Source: Tropicimonas sp. IMCC6043
GTDB lineage: Bacteria > Pseudomonadota > Alphaproteobacteria > Rhodobacterales > Rhodobacteraceae
Assembly: GCF_004146235.1 (NCBI RefSeq)
Contig: NZ_SELO01000010.1
Location: 1-64,000 of the forward strand
Length of the DNA: 64,000 bases
Direction of reading: 5' to 3'
Position 1 is the first letter of the stretch. The number at the start of each line of letters is the position of its first letter. A program made the position numbers and the translations under genes. The notes beneath the pieces are model-generated. The model searched no databases and was not told where the DNA came from. It worked only from the letters and a program-made list of their open reading frames with translations. Below, piece by piece: positions 1 to 8,622 of this stretch.

Positions 1-63
1 TGGCTCGGGACCTGCTACATTGCCTCACTGAATGAATCTTGTTTTGACATTGAAGGGGCAGAC

Positions 64-666
64 ATGACTTCACACGCGCAGCGTTCCATCTACCTGTTCA
101 GCTGGCACGACCGCATCAACAACGGGGTAAACACCGTTGTGGGCAGACTGCGACAAATCACCGATGTGACGGGGCTCGTGCTCCACCAAACGTCGTTCAA
201 CCGCGGCAATGACACGGGTGCTTACGATAAGATCAATGCACATTTTGTCATCCTTCCGAATGGAACGACAGTTACCAAGTTCGACGAAACTGAGAATCGT
301 CCCTGCTCGGGAGGCTTCAACTCTTACACGGTCGGTGTCGAGTTTGTCGGTAACTTTCCAATGGATAGCGGGCGTTGGTGGAAGGGAAATTCTAGCCATG
401 ACATGCCTACCTGGGCTCAGATCCACTCAGGACGGTGCTTGGTAAATTATCTCCAGAATGCCGTGGGGATCACCCATGTCTTCGCCCATCGGCAGACCGT
501 GCCTGGCAATCGGCGTAGCAACTGTCCAGGGCCTCACATCTGGTACAATGTCGGGGAGTGGGCGATGAACCGCGGCTTGAGCGACGGAGGGCTGGGCTAT
601 GCCATTAAAGGCGGAAACCCCATCCCAGAGCTCTGGCGCGAGCAGCAATTCGACCTATATGCGTGA
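64..666 (+). CDS. N-acetylmuramoyl-L-alanine amidase (Amidase_2/PGRP-like domain)
   Basis: A 200-residue protein with the Amidase_2 fold signature. A first metal-binding His sits in GLVLHQTSFN near residue 40. A C-terminal AHRQTVPG..SNCPG stretch carries the second His and the Cys ligand expected for Zn-dependent cleavage of the MurNAc-L-Ala bond in peptidoglycan. No signal peptide is visible from this start, which would suit a phage-type endolysin or a cytosolic/secreted effector. The ATG has a purine-rich GAAGGGG about 5 bases upstream. However, the frame stays open without a stop back to base 1, so the true start may lie outside the window and the protein may be longer. Family call is fairly sure, role unknown. 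Confidence 0.75.
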   Translation: MTSHAQRSIYLFSWHDRINNGVNTVVGRLRQITDVTGLVLHQTSFNRGNDTGAYDKINAHFVILPNGTTVTKFDETENRPCSGGFNSYTVGVEFVGNFPMDSGRWWKGNSSHDMPTWAQIHSGRCLVNYLQNAVGITHVFAHRQTVPGNRRSNCPGPHIWYNVGEWAMNRGLSDGGLGYAIKGGNPIPELWREQQFDLYA

Positions 667-814
667 CCCTGCGGTGGCTTGCCTCAAACCTGAACCGAAA
701 TCCACTACTTCTCGCACTTGGCGCGAATGCTAATTCCAATACGCGATTTCTTGAGGAAATGGAGCTGAAGCCCTAAGGCACCAAGAAGGAGATCGAGACG
801 ATGGACATCGAGAC

Positions 815-824
815 CTCCCGCCAA
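815..824. repeat. Left target-site duplication of the ISAs1 element
   Basis: The 10 bases CTCCCGCCAA lie immediately left of the insertion sequence and are repeated exactly at 2046-2055. An exact 10-bp duplication is consistent with ISAs1-family transposition and indicates a fairly recent insertion. Confidence 0.9.
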
Positions 825-2045
825 CAGGGCAATCGCGTTTGGCTCAGGCGGCTGCCAGCCCATTGAGAATGCTGCGTAGGAAGGCGTCGTCCCAGCCTGC
901 GCGCTGGAGCTTCATGGAGAGCGAGGCCTTCGACGTGTCGCTGCGGGCGACGTCCAGCGCCCGGCGACGCAGGACGGCGATGTTGGCTGGGCCGTTATCC
1001 TTGCGGTTGCGCGCCGCGTCCTCGCGAAACGAGACATCGAGTTGCCAGTGCAGCGCATTCTCGATGGCCCAGTGAGCGCGGACCCTGGCCATGAAGACCG
1101 CCGGCGTTGGCAGCCAGGACAGGGCGAAGAAGCGCGTCTCGGAGGTGGTTCTGCCGTCGGCCTCACGGCTCGCTTCGATCCGCCCGAACCCCTTGAGCCA
1201 AGGGAATTCATGATGTTCTGCCAGACCCTTGGCAGATACGACCATGGCCGTCCGAGTCTCCTGCCGGCCGTGACCGGCCTCCTCCTGCCGGGCAACCGGA
1301 TGGGTCTCCTTCACCGCGCCAAAGCAAGCCCGGGCATCGGACAGCAACGAGTCCTGGTTCGCCCTCAGCGCCAGGCACCAGTCGCCGCCCCGCGCGTTGA
1401 TCGCCGCAACCGTCCGGCGATTGCAATGAAGCGCGTCGGCCGTCACGACCTTGCCCTTGAGCGCGAGAAGCCCGAGGACCTCGAGCGCGGCGTCCAGCTC
1501 CGCGCCGTTGTCGGCTGCCCGGCTGGCCAGCGTCAGGCGTAGCCGCGCGGCATAGGCCGACACCATCATCCGCGTCCGCGCGCTCTCGCCCTTGCCCCGT
1601 GCGCCGCGCAATGCCTTGCCGTCGATGGCGATCACGTCCCCCTCGCGCAGCAGCGCCGCGACCTCGGCCAACACCTGCCCGAATGCCGCATCGAGGGCTT
1701 TGGGATCGATCATCCGGAACACCGTGGAGAAGGTGTCATGCGACGGGATCGCATGCTTCAGCTTCAGGAAGTCCCTGAAAAGGCACTCCTTCGCCCGGCC
1801 GAACATGGCCATCCCGGCGCAGGATGTCGCCCCACAGAGAACCGCCACGAGCGCGATGACGAGAAGCTCGCCGAGGTCATGGCGCGCATTGTCGGCGCGG
1901 GGATCGGGGATGTCATCGAAGGCGGTGAGGAAGATGTCCATGCTGACAACGGGCTCCGGAGGATGAATCCTCCATCCAGAATCCATCCCGACCACCGCTG
2001 CAAGGGCTGCGGCTCACCCCGTCAAAGCCAAACGCGATTCCCCTG
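825..2045 (-). mobile_element. Complete ISAs1-family insertion sequence, 1221 bp
   Basis: The ends are 20-bp inverted repeats matching at 19 of 20 positions: CAGGGCAATCGCGTTTGGCT at 825-844, and the complement of 2026-2045 reads CAGGGGAATCGCGTTTGGCT. The element is flanked by an exact 10-bp direct repeat (815-824, 2046-2055) and carries one intact transposase gene on the minus strand. The element therefore looks structurally complete and probably still mobile. It sits 24 bp inside a host gene. Confidence 0.95.
844..1941 (-). CDS. ISAs1-family transposase
   Basis: A 365-residue DDE transposase. The N-terminus (FDDIPDPRADNARHDLGELL) is the DDE_Tnp_1-associated region. The catalytic core shows the first Asp in VIAIDGKALRGA, the second in VVTADALHCNRRT, and the C-terminal signature HWAIENALHWQLDVSFRED with the Glu, typical of ISAs1/H-repeat proteins. 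I start it at the ATG at 1941; an upstream in-frame ATG at 1995 would add 18 residues that do not resemble the family. The stop codon lies at the inner edge of the left inverted repeat. Length and motifs are normal, so the enzyme is probably functional. Confidence 0.93.
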   Translation of the reverse strand: MDIFLTAFDDIPDPRADNARHDLGELLVIALVAVLCGATSCAGMAMFGRAKECLFRDFLKLKHAIPSHDTFSTVFRMIDPKALDAAFGQVLAEVAALLREGDVIAIDGKALRGARGKGESARTRMMVSAYAARLRLTLASRAADNGAELDAALEVLGLLALKGKVVTADALHCNRRTVAAINARGGDWCLALRANQDSLLSDARACFGAVKETHPVARQEEAGHGRQETRTAMVVSAKGLAEHHEFPWLKGFGRIEASREADGRTTSETRFFALSWLPTPAVFMARVRAHWAIENALHWQLDVSFREDAARNRKDNGPANIAVLRRRALDVARSDTSKASLSMKLQRAGWDDAFLRSILNGLAAA

Positions 2046-2055
2046 CTCCCGCCAA
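2046..2055. repeat. Right target-site duplication of the ISAs1 element
   Basis: CTCCCGCCAA, identical to 815-824. Removing the element plus one copy restores an open reading frame across the junction. Confidence 0.9.
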
Positions 2056-2410
2056 CGCTTCCGACCGGAAACGGTGCGGATATTGATGGTGGGCGAGAGT
2101 CACCCTGCAGCGGTCGAGGGCAAGCAGGAATTCTTTTATTTCGGGCGCGGCTCGTTTTTTAGTCACATCCGCCGTTCGCTATCTTTCATAGACGGCGAGG
2201 GCGAGGATTTTCTAATCAACTTCAAGAAATCGGGATTCTTCCTGGACGACCTGATTCCAGTCGCTGTGGACAAGAACGCGGTGGCCCCGGCAACGCGAAA
2301 GCAACTTGCCGTTAGATTTCCCGTTCCGATACCAGGACCGGGCAGCACGTCGCCCCTTCACGAATGGAGCCGCGCCGCCGGTCATACACGGATCATTACT
2401 GGAGCTTCCG

Positions 2411-3292
2411 TCAGCCGATGAAGTCCGCGCGCCGCTCGAGCAGGCTCTCGTAGAGGAAATCGACGAAGATCCGGACCCGCTTCACCCGGCGCAGGTCGCC
2501 ATGCATCAGCACCCAGGTGGAGCGGCTCTGGTCGAGATCGGTTCCGGGCACGCGCTGCAACTCGGGAAACACGCTTTGCACCCAGGTCGCCAGAAAGGTC
2601 ATTCCAGCGCCCGCCCGGGCCATGTGCAGGTGCATCGCCGGATCGGCAATCGCGTGCCGCACCGTCGCGCGCGGAAAGGGTGAGGCGGCGATCATTGCCT
2701 GCAGTTCCGGCACCTCTCCATAGCCGATCCAGGTCAGCCCCTCGCCGCGCGGGCCGGCGGCGTGCAGATGCCTGTCGAGGTAGCTGCGCGAGGCCAAGAC
2801 ACCGAGCGACAGCGGGAAGAGCTTGCGCCCCACGGCATCGCCGGTCACCTCGCGTACATGGCGGATCGAGACATCGGTTTCGAGCTTCTCGATCGAGTCG
2901 ATGGCATAGGCGAGGTTCATGTCGATGTGGATGTCGGGATAGAGCGACAGGAACTCGCCCAGAACCGGCGCCAGCAGGAAGTGCGCGGTCATCGGGTCGG
3001 CGGAGAGCCGGATACGTCCCGCCGCCTCGCTGTCGAGCCCGCGGACGGCGTTGAAACCTTGCCGAAGGGCCGCCTCGGCCTCGATCGCCTGCGGCAGCAG
3101 CCTGCGCCCCGCGGCCGACAGGTCCAGACCTCCGGCGCGGCGGCGGAACAGCATGACGCCCAGTTGCGCCTCGAGCCCTTCGATCTGCCGGCGCACGGTC
3201 GCGTGGGTGCCGCCGGTCTGCTCCGCAGCGCCACGCAGCGAGCCCGTTCGCGCAACTGCCAGAAAGGCCGGGAGAGATTTCCAGTCCACCAT
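2411..3292 (-). CDS. LysR-family transcriptional regulator
   Basis: A 293-residue regulator. The N-terminal winged helix-turn-helix spans about residues 3-62 (FLAVARTGSLRGAAEQTGGTHATVRRQI, then LFRRRAGGLDLSAAGRRLLP). A LysR substrate-binding domain follows (SIRHVREV..GDAVGRKLFPLSLGVLAS). I chose the ATG at 3292 (MVDWKSLPAF) over one 39 bases upstream because it fits the family start. It is transcribed divergently from the MDR oxidoreductase gene at 3391, with a 98-bp shared regulatory gap, and so probably regulates that gene. The inducer cannot be read from sequence. Confidence 0.88.
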   Translation of the reverse strand: MVDWKSLPAFLAVARTGSLRGAAEQTGGTHATVRRQIEGLEAQLGVMLFRRRAGGLDLSAAGRRLLPQAIEAEAALRQGFNAVRGLDSEAAGRIRLSADPMTAHFLLAPVLGEFLSLYPDIHIDMNLAYAIDSIEKLETDVSIRHVREVTGDAVGRKLFPLSLGVLASRSYLDRHLHAAGPRGEGLTWIGYGEVPELQAMIAASPFPRATVRHAIADPAMHLHMARAGAGMTFLATWVQSVFPELQRVPGTDLDQSRSTWVLMHGDLRRVKRVRIFVDFLYESLLERRADFIG

Positions 3293-3390
3293 GTGGAACG
3301 AATATGAACCATACCGGTGCGAATCTGGCAATGCTCGGATCGTTCTTGCTCCGATAGAGTCAGCGCGATCAAGCCGAAAGGAGGCCTGCC

Positions 3391-4371
3391 ATGACCACCA
3401 CGCTCACCGCCTGGAGCATCGAACGCTACGGCGCACCCGAGGTTCTGACCCGCGTGACGCCTCCCATGCCGGTGCCCGAGCCCACCGAGATCCTGATCCG
3501 CATCCGCGCCTCGGCCATCACGCGCGCCGACGGGATGATGCGGTCCGGGCGCCCGCTCTTTGCCCGCCCCTTCCTTGGCCTGCGCCGCCCGCGCCGGAAC
3601 CTCTTGGGAACCGGGCTTTCGGGCGAGGTGATCGCCGTGGGGGACAAGGTCACCCGGTTCGCCCTCGGCGATGCCGTCTTTGGCGAGGCGGGGCTCCGGT
3701 TCGGCGCAAATGCCAGCCATATCTGTCTCGATGAAAGCGGCGTGCTGATGAAGAAGCCGGATGCGCTGTCCCACGAGGACGCAGCCGGGATGTGCGACGG
3801 TCCGCTGACCTCCTATCATTTCCTGCACGAGATCGCGCGGGTGAGGCCGGGGCAGAGCATCCTGGTCCTCGGCGGGTCCGGCAGCCTCGGCAGCGCGGCC
3901 GTGCAGATCGCCTCCGCCGCAGGTCTTCATGTTACTGCTACGTGCAGCGCGCGAAACGCCGGTCTCGTCGCGGATCTCGGGGCGGATCGGGTCGTCGACT
4001 ACACACGCGAGGACGTTATCGCACTCCCGAACCAGTATGATGTGATCTTCGACACGATCGGCATCAGCTCCTATGCGGTGGCTCGGGCGCGGCTCACCGA
4101 GGACGGGCGCTATATCTGCCCCGTGCTGACGCTCGGGCTGCTTGGCGCCATGCTGATAAGCCGGGTTGTCGGCCGCCGCAGGGCACTCTTCGCCGCTGCC
4201 GGCCTGCAACCGCCCGAGACCCTGCGCCGCCACCTGGAGAGCCTGTTGGTGATGGTAGAGGCAGGAACGCTGGCCCCGCTGCTCGACCGGGTCTACCCCT
4301 TGGCTGATCTGATCGAAGCGCACCGGTACATGGAAACGGGGCACAAGCGCGGGAACGTGGTCGTCACTTGA
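3391..4371 (+). CDS. NAD(P)-dependent medium-chain alcohol dehydrogenase/quinone oxidoreductase
   Basis: A 326-residue MDR-superfamily protein. A GroES-like N-terminus (WSIERYGAPEVLTRVTPPMP...ASAITRADGMM) precedes the glycine-rich nucleotide motif VLGGSGSLGSAAVQIA around residues 155-170. The Cys/His pattern of catalytic zinc enzymes is absent, which fits the zeta-crystallin/quinone-oxidoreductase branch. A purine-rich AAAGGAGG lies just before the ATG. The divergent LysR gene probably controls it. Substrate unknown; a role in detoxifying electrophiles or quinones is an inference from the family. Confidence 0.85.
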   Translation: MTTTLTAWSIERYGAPEVLTRVTPPMPVPEPTEILIRIRASAITRADGMMRSGRPLFARPFLGLRRPRRNLLGTGLSGEVIAVGDKVTRFALGDAVFGEAGLRFGANASHICLDESGVLMKKPDALSHEDAAGMCDGPLTSYHFLHEIARVRPGQSILVLGGSGSLGSAAVQIASAAGLHVTATCSARNAGLVADLGADRVVDYTREDVIALPNQYDVIFDTIGISSYAVARARLTEDGRYICPVLTLGLLGAMLISRVVGRRRALFAAAGLQPPETLRRHLESLLVMVEAGTLAPLLDRVYPLADLIEAHRYMETGHKRGNVVVT

Positions 4372-4485
4372 CGGGCTGTCCCCGGGCGGTCGCCTGCAAG
4401 GTCCCACAAGGCGAGGATCCTCCGGGACATCCCGGCGGAATGGCCTGCCTCGGCTGGTGAACAAGCCGAAATCCGGGATAGACGA

Positions 4486-4510
4486 AGGGTGCCGGGATAC
4501 CCGGCGCCCT
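4486..4510. terminator. Hairpin between convergent oxidoreductase and htrA genes
   Basis: An 11-bp stem (AGGGTGCCGGG / CCCGGCGCCCT, one G-T pair) with a 3-base loop sits between the 3' ends of two convergent genes, 25 bp below the htrA stop. Neither side has a strong T tract, so termination is plausible but weakly supported. Confidence 0.5.
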
Positions 4511-4534
4511 GTCCTGCCGCCACCTGGGCGAGGT

Positions 4535-6013
4535 TTACTGGAGGGTCAGCGCGACGAAACGGGGTTCGCCGGCGCGGCGGATCAGCAGCAGGATCGACTT
4601 GCGGCCGGCGTCCTTCGAGTCCTCGATCCGGGCCTCGAGTTCGTCGATCGAGGTGACCTCGACCTGGCCTGCCTGGGTAATGACGTCACCGGCGCGCAGG
4701 CCCTTCTCGAAGGCCTCGCTCATCTCGTCGACCTCCTTGACCACGAGGCCGGTGGCATCCGAGCCGAGATTCATCTCCTCGGCGATCTGCGGCGTCACCG
4801 GGGTGACGGTCAGGCCGAGGATCTCGGCGTCGCTCGGCGCCTCGGCATTCGGCGTGGCGGCGGCGGGCACGGCTTCTTCGGCGGTCTCGCGGCGACCCAG
4901 CGTGACCATCAGCGTCTCCGTCTTGCCCTCGCGGAAGACTTTCATGCGGACGGATTTGCCGATCTCGGATTCGCCGACCTGCTGGACCAGCCCGCGGGTG
5001 TCCTCGACATCCTTGCCGTCAAAGCTCAGGATCACGTCGCCCGCGACAACGCCGGCCTCCATCGCGGGTCCCTCGGGCACGTCGGTGACCAGCGCACCTT
5101 TCGCCTCCTCGAGCCCGATCGCGTCGGCCACGTCCTCGGTAACGTCCTGAATGCGCACGCCAAGCCAGCCGCGGCGGGTCTCGCCGAACTCCTTGAGCTG
5201 GCTGATGACATTGGTCGCAACGCGCGAGGACATGGCGAAACCGATGCCGATCGAACCGCCATTGGGCGACAGGATTGCCGTGTTGATGCCGATCACCTCC
5301 CCGTCCATGTTGAACAGCGGTCCGCCGGAATTGCCCCGGTTGATCGCGGCGTCGGTCTGAATGAAATCGTCATAGCTGCCCGAAAGCGCGCGGCCACGCG
5401 CCGAGACGATGCCGGCGGAAACCGAGAAGCCCTGGCCGAGCGGGTTGCCCATGGCCATCACCCAGTCGCCGACGCGCGCCTCATCGGAATTTCCCCAGGG
5501 CACGAAGGGCAGCGGTTCCTCTGTATCGACCTTGAGCAGCGCAAGGTCGGTCTTTGGGTCGATCCCGACCACTGTCGCATCCAGCTCCACGCCCGAGAAG
5601 AACTCGATGCTGATCTCGTCGGCTTCGGCGATGACGTGGTTGTTGGTGACGATATAGCCGTCCTCGGAGATCACGAAGCCCGATCCGAGCGCCGAGGAGC
5701 GGCGCGGGCGCTGCGGCACGCCGTCCGGGCCGTTGCGCTCCATGAAGTCACGGAAGAAATCCTCGAAGGGCGATCCCTCCGGAACGATCGGCCCCTCGCC
5801 ATGCGGGCCGGAGGCGGTCGCCACGGTGGTCGAGGTGGTAATGTTCACCACCGCCGGGCTGACCTTTTCGGCGAGCTCGGCGAAGGATTCGGGCGCGCCG
5901 CGGGCATGCGCGCTCAGCGTCTGCGCGAGCAGCAGGGCCAGCCCGACCAGGAAGGCCGGAATCAGCCGCGGGTTGACCGCCTGACGCGGAAGGGGAAGAG
6001 CCTGATAAGTCAC
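4535..6013 (-). CDS. Do-like periplasmic serine protease (DegP/HtrA/MucD family)
   Basis: A 492-residue protein from a GTG start at 6013 with GAAGGAA a few bases upstream; longer ATG starts add unlikely Arg-rich sequence. A signal/anchor segment (about residues 18-36) precedes a trypsin-like domain with a complete triad: His126 (TNNHVI), Asp156 (KTDLALL) and Ser229 (RGNSGGPLF). Two PDZ domains follow (GWLGVRIQDVTEDVA... and ILGLTVTPVTPQIAEEM...). This is a periplasmic quality-control protease. It lies downstream of hflK-hflC-DUF2065 on the same strand, a familiar alphaproteobacterial arrangement that groups two envelope proteolysis systems. Confidence 0.93.
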   Translation of the reverse strand: MTYQALPLPRQAVNPRLIPAFLVGLALLLAQTLSAHARGAPESFAELAEKVSPAVVNITTSTTVATASGPHGEGPIVPEGSPFEDFFRDFMERNGPDGVPQRPRRSSALGSGFVISEDGYIVTNNHVIAEADEISIEFFSGVELDATVVGIDPKTDLALLKVDTEEPLPFVPWGNSDEARVGDWVMAMGNPLGQGFSVSAGIVSARGRALSGSYDDFIQTDAAINRGNSGGPLFNMDGEVIGINTAILSPNGGSIGIGFAMSSRVATNVISQLKEFGETRRGWLGVRIQDVTEDVADAIGLEEAKGALVTDVPEGPAMEAGVVAGDVILSFDGKDVEDTRGLVQQVGESEIGKSVRMKVFREGKTETLMVTLGRRETAEEAVPAAATPNAEAPSDAEILGLTVTPVTPQIAEEMNLGSDATGLVVKEVDEMSEAFEKGLRAGDVITQAGQVEVTSIDELEARIEDSKDAGRKSILLLIRRAGEPRFVALTLQ

Positions 6014-6302
6014 TCGATGTTCCTTCTGTTTCCTGGAACCCGCCAGAGGGGTGGGCGGGCGAAGCTTGGCGGCGCTTGGATGCACAGCCATTGCGCGCAA
6101 ATATTTTTCATGCCGCCGAAAGACGCAATTCAAACACCCGTCGCGCAGCGTCACGAGGGCGTGACGCTTGCGGCGCAGGCAAAGGCGGCGCGCCTGTCGG
6201 CCCACGGGGCAAGTGTCTCAGTCCGCAAGCCGGCGCGCAAGCCGTAAGCATTCGGACCGGGCAGCGCGACGGGCGCGCCTCTCCGAGACCTCCTCTCACC
6301 CG

Positions 6303-6497
6303 TTACCCGCCCAGCCAGTTTGCCAGCCACAGCAAGATACCGCCGGATGTGATCGCCAGAAGCCCGAGCAGGCGGCGGATCTCGACCGGCATCTCGGCAA
6401 TCGCCTTCAGGATCTCGTCGATACGCGAAGGGGCCAGTGCAAGCACCAGCCCCTCCAAAATGAAGACAAGTCCCAGTCCCAGCAACAGGTGAGACAT
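6303..6497 (-). CDS. DUF2065 small membrane protein
   Basis: A 64-residue protein with an N-terminal hydrophobic helix (LLLGLGLVFILEGLVLAL) and a second C-terminal one (LLGLLAITSGGILLWLANWLG), matching the DUF2065 pattern. It abuts hflC with no gap, so it is almost certainly part of the hflKC operon. Proteins of this family are frequently encoded beside hflC; function is not established. Confidence 0.85.
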   Translation of the reverse strand: MSHLLLGLGLVFILEGLVLALAPSRIDEILKAIAEMPVEIRRLLGLLAITSGGILLWLANWLGG

Positions 6498-7379
6498 CTA
6501 CTCGGCCGTTCGCTTTGAACCCGTGAAATAGTCGAAGAATTCGCTGTCTGGCGAGATGACCAGCGAGGAGTTCTCACCTCTGAGCGCCGCCTGGTAGGCC
6601 GAGAGCGAACGATAGAACTCGAAGAACTCGGGGTCGGCACCATAAGCACCGGCGAAGATCGCGTTGCGCTCGGCATCGGCTTCACCGCGCGCGATCTCCG
6701 ATTCCTTCCGCGCCTCGGAGACCAGTTCCACCACGGTCCGGTCGGCCTGGGCACGCACCCGCTGCGCGGCCTCGTTGCCGCGGGCGATCTCGTCGGCCGC
6801 CTCGCGTTCGCGCTCGGCGCGCATCCGCTCGAAGGTGGCGTTGAGGTTCTGCTCGGGCAGGTTGGTCTGCTTGAGCCGCACATCGACCACGTCGAGCCCG
6901 AGCGCACGCGCCTCGTTCTGCGCCTGGTCTCGGATCCGGTTCATCAGCACCCGGCGGTCTTCCGACAGGATCGTGTCGGAGGTCACCTGGTCGGCGCCGA
7001 GCACCTCGCGGATCTGCGCGTTGAGAATCGAGGAGAGCCGGGTCTCGGCGGCAGGCAGCCCGCCGACGCCAACGGCCTGCCGGAAGCGGACCACGTCGTC
7101 GATCCGGTAGCGCGCGAAGGCGTCCACGACGAGACGGCGGTCATCCGACGGCGTGACCTCGATCGTGTCGGTGTCGAGCGCGAGGATCCGGTCGTCGTAA
7201 TAGACGACCTCCTGGATCAGCGGGATCTTGACGGCGATCCCGGGGTCTTCCTTGACCCGCTTGATCTGGCCGAATTGCAGGACCAGCGCCTTCTCGCGCT
7301 CGTCGACGATGAAGATCGAGGCCATGATCGCCGCGACCACGACGATGCCAATGGGCAGAAGATAGGTCAGACGCTTCAT
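6498..7379 (-). CDS. hflC: HflC, SPFH-domain subunit of the HflKC modulator of FtsH
   Basis: A 293-residue protein with one N-terminal transmembrane helix (residues about 5-24, LLPIGIVVVAAIMASIFIV) followed by an SPFH/band-7 domain (EKALVLQFGQIKRV...DVVDVRLKQTNLPE) and an Ala/Glu/Arg-rich helical region. With HflK it forms a membrane complex that surrounds and modulates the FtsH protease. It starts one base after the hflK stop, so the two are translationally coupled. Confidence 0.95.
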   Translation of the reverse strand: MKRLTYLLPIGIVVVAAIMASIFIVDEREKALVLQFGQIKRVKEDPGIAVKIPLIQEVVYYDDRILALDTDTIEVTPSDDRRLVVDAFARYRIDDVVRFRQAVGVGGLPAAETRLSSILNAQIREVLGADQVTSDTILSEDRRVLMNRIRDQAQNEARALGLDVVDVRLKQTNLPEQNLNATFERMRAEREREAADEIARGNEAAQRVRAQADRTVVELVSEARKESEIARGEADAERNAIFAGAYGADPEFFEFYRSLSAYQAALRGENSSLVISPDSEFFDYFTGSKRTAE

Positions 7380-7380
7380 G

Positions 7381-8535
7381 TCAGTTTCCCCCCTCGGTCG
7401 GCCTGCGCAGTTCGTTCAGCGGCAGATAGGGCACGACGCCCTGGCCGGACCCCTCGCCGCCGGTCTCACCAAGGATCACCTTGTTCACGTCCCCGAGGAC
7501 GTTTTCCATCGTTTCGAGGTAGAGGCGTTTGCGGGTCACTTCCGGCGCCTTCTTGTATTCCGTGAGTACCGCTGAGAAGCGGCTGGCCTCACCCTCGGCT
7601 TCGTTGACGACGCGCGCCCGGTAACCTTCGGCCTCCTCGAGCACCTGCGCGGCCTCACCGCGGGCGCCGGCGAGCACCCGGTTGGCATAGGCGTCGGCCT
7701 GCCGTTCGAGCCGGTCGCGCTCCTGTTCGGCCGCCTGGACTTCGCGGAACGCGTCGATCACCTCGCGCGGCGGGTCTGCCTTGTCGAGGTTCACACGGAC
7801 GATGTTGATGCCCGAATCGTAGGTGTCGAGCGTGCCCTGGATCGAGGTTTTGGCGGTCTCGGCGATCAGGCCCCGGTCCCGGTTGAGGATCGGCGCAAGT
7901 TCGGAGGCAGCGATGATCTCGCGCATAGCCGATTCCGATACTGCGACGACCGTGTCGCGCCCGTCGCGCAGGTTGAACAGGAACTTCGCCGGATCGATGA
8001 TATTCCAGACCACCTGGAAGTCGATGTCGACGATGTTGGCGTCGGTGGTCAGCATCAGGCCCGAATCGGAGCGCGAGTTGAAATCGGTGCCGATATCTTC
8101 GGTCCGCTCCGAGGTCACGTTGACCACCTCGGCGGTAACCAGCGGCCAGGGAGCGAAGTTCAGGCCCGGCTGACCGATGGAGGAGAACTCACCCAGGAAC
8201 AACTCGACCGACTGCTCTTCCGGTTTGACCGTGTAGAAGGAGGCTAGGCCCCAGAGCACGACCAGCGCCGCGCCGCCGAGCAGGATCGTGCCGCGCGAGA
8301 AACTCGGGCCTCCGCCGCCTTCACCGCCGCCGCTCTGCGGGTCGCGCGGGCCGCCGCGCCCGCCCATCAGCACCCGGAGCTGCTCCTGGCCCTTCTTCAC
8401 GATCTTGTCGATATCGGGGATCTGCGGATCGTCGCCCGGGCGGCGTCCGTCGCCGCCATTGCCGCGATTGCCGCCGCCGTTCTGGCCACCACCGCCGGAG
8501 CCGCCGCCCCAGGGTCCGCCACTATGTCCTGCCAT
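7381..8535 (-). CDS. hflK: HflK, SPFH-domain subunit of the HflKC complex
   Basis: A 384-residue protein. A Gly-rich, low-complexity N-terminus (GGPWGGGSGGGGQNGGG, with the family's PDIDKIVKKGQEQLR motif) precedes a transmembrane helix (ILLGGAALVVLWGLASFY) and the SPFH domain (VKPEEQSVELFLGEF...GINIVRVNLDKADPP), then a charged coiled region. I use the ATG at 8535, which gives the family N-terminus MAGHSGGPWG and has purine-rich sequence upstream; an ATG 45 bases earlier is less likely. First gene of the hflK-hflC-DUF2065-htrA run. Confidence 0.93.
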   Translation of the reverse strand: MAGHSGGPWGGGSGGGGQNGGGNRGNGGDGRRPGDDPQIPDIDKIVKKGQEQLRVLMGGRGGPRDPQSGGGEGGGGPSFSRGTILLGGAALVVLWGLASFYTVKPEEQSVELFLGEFSSIGQPGLNFAPWPLVTAEVVNVTSERTEDIGTDFNSRSDSGLMLTTDANIVDIDFQVVWNIIDPAKFLFNLRDGRDTVVAVSESAMREIIAASELAPILNRDRGLIAETAKTSIQGTLDTYDSGINIVRVNLDKADPPREVIDAFREVQAAEQERDRLERQADAYANRVLAGARGEAAQVLEEAEGYRARVVNEAEGEASRFSAVLTEYKKAPEVTRKRLYLETMENVLGDVNKVILGETGGEGSGQGVVPYLPLNELRRPTEGGN

Positions 8536-8622
8536 GAAACTCTCTTCCCTTTCGTCTCTGCCGCTAGGCTTCTCTGCCAAATGGTTGTCCCGGGCGGTAT
8601 TTCAACCGTCCGAAACGCCCGG

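Larger units (their letters stand above)
801..2421 (+). pseudogene. UDG-superfamily-like hypothetical gene split by an ISAs1 element
   Basis: An ATG at 801 with AAGGAG 7 bases upstream begins a frame (MDIETSRQ, 801-824) that is cut at codon 8 by the insertion sequence. It resumes in frame at 2056 after the target duplication. The downstream half reads RPETVRILMVGESHPAA, then FFYFGRGSFF and GFFLDDLIP, which resembles small alphaproteobacterial proteins related to uracil-DNA glycosylases (LxVGESPPA...FFYxG...FFLDDL); this family call is from memory. The rejoined protein would be about 129 residues, shorter than I expect for the family (roughly 190), and the end (VRFPVPIPGPGS...HEWSRA) may follow an internal deletion. 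The gene therefore looks doubly damaged. Its 3' end overlaps that of the convergent lysR gene by 11 bp. Confidence 0.6.

Noticed and set aside
4457-6247. Plus-strand open frame opposite htrA
   Set aside because: The minus strand carries a complete HtrA protease with catalytic triad and PDZ domains; the opposite frame is low-complexity.
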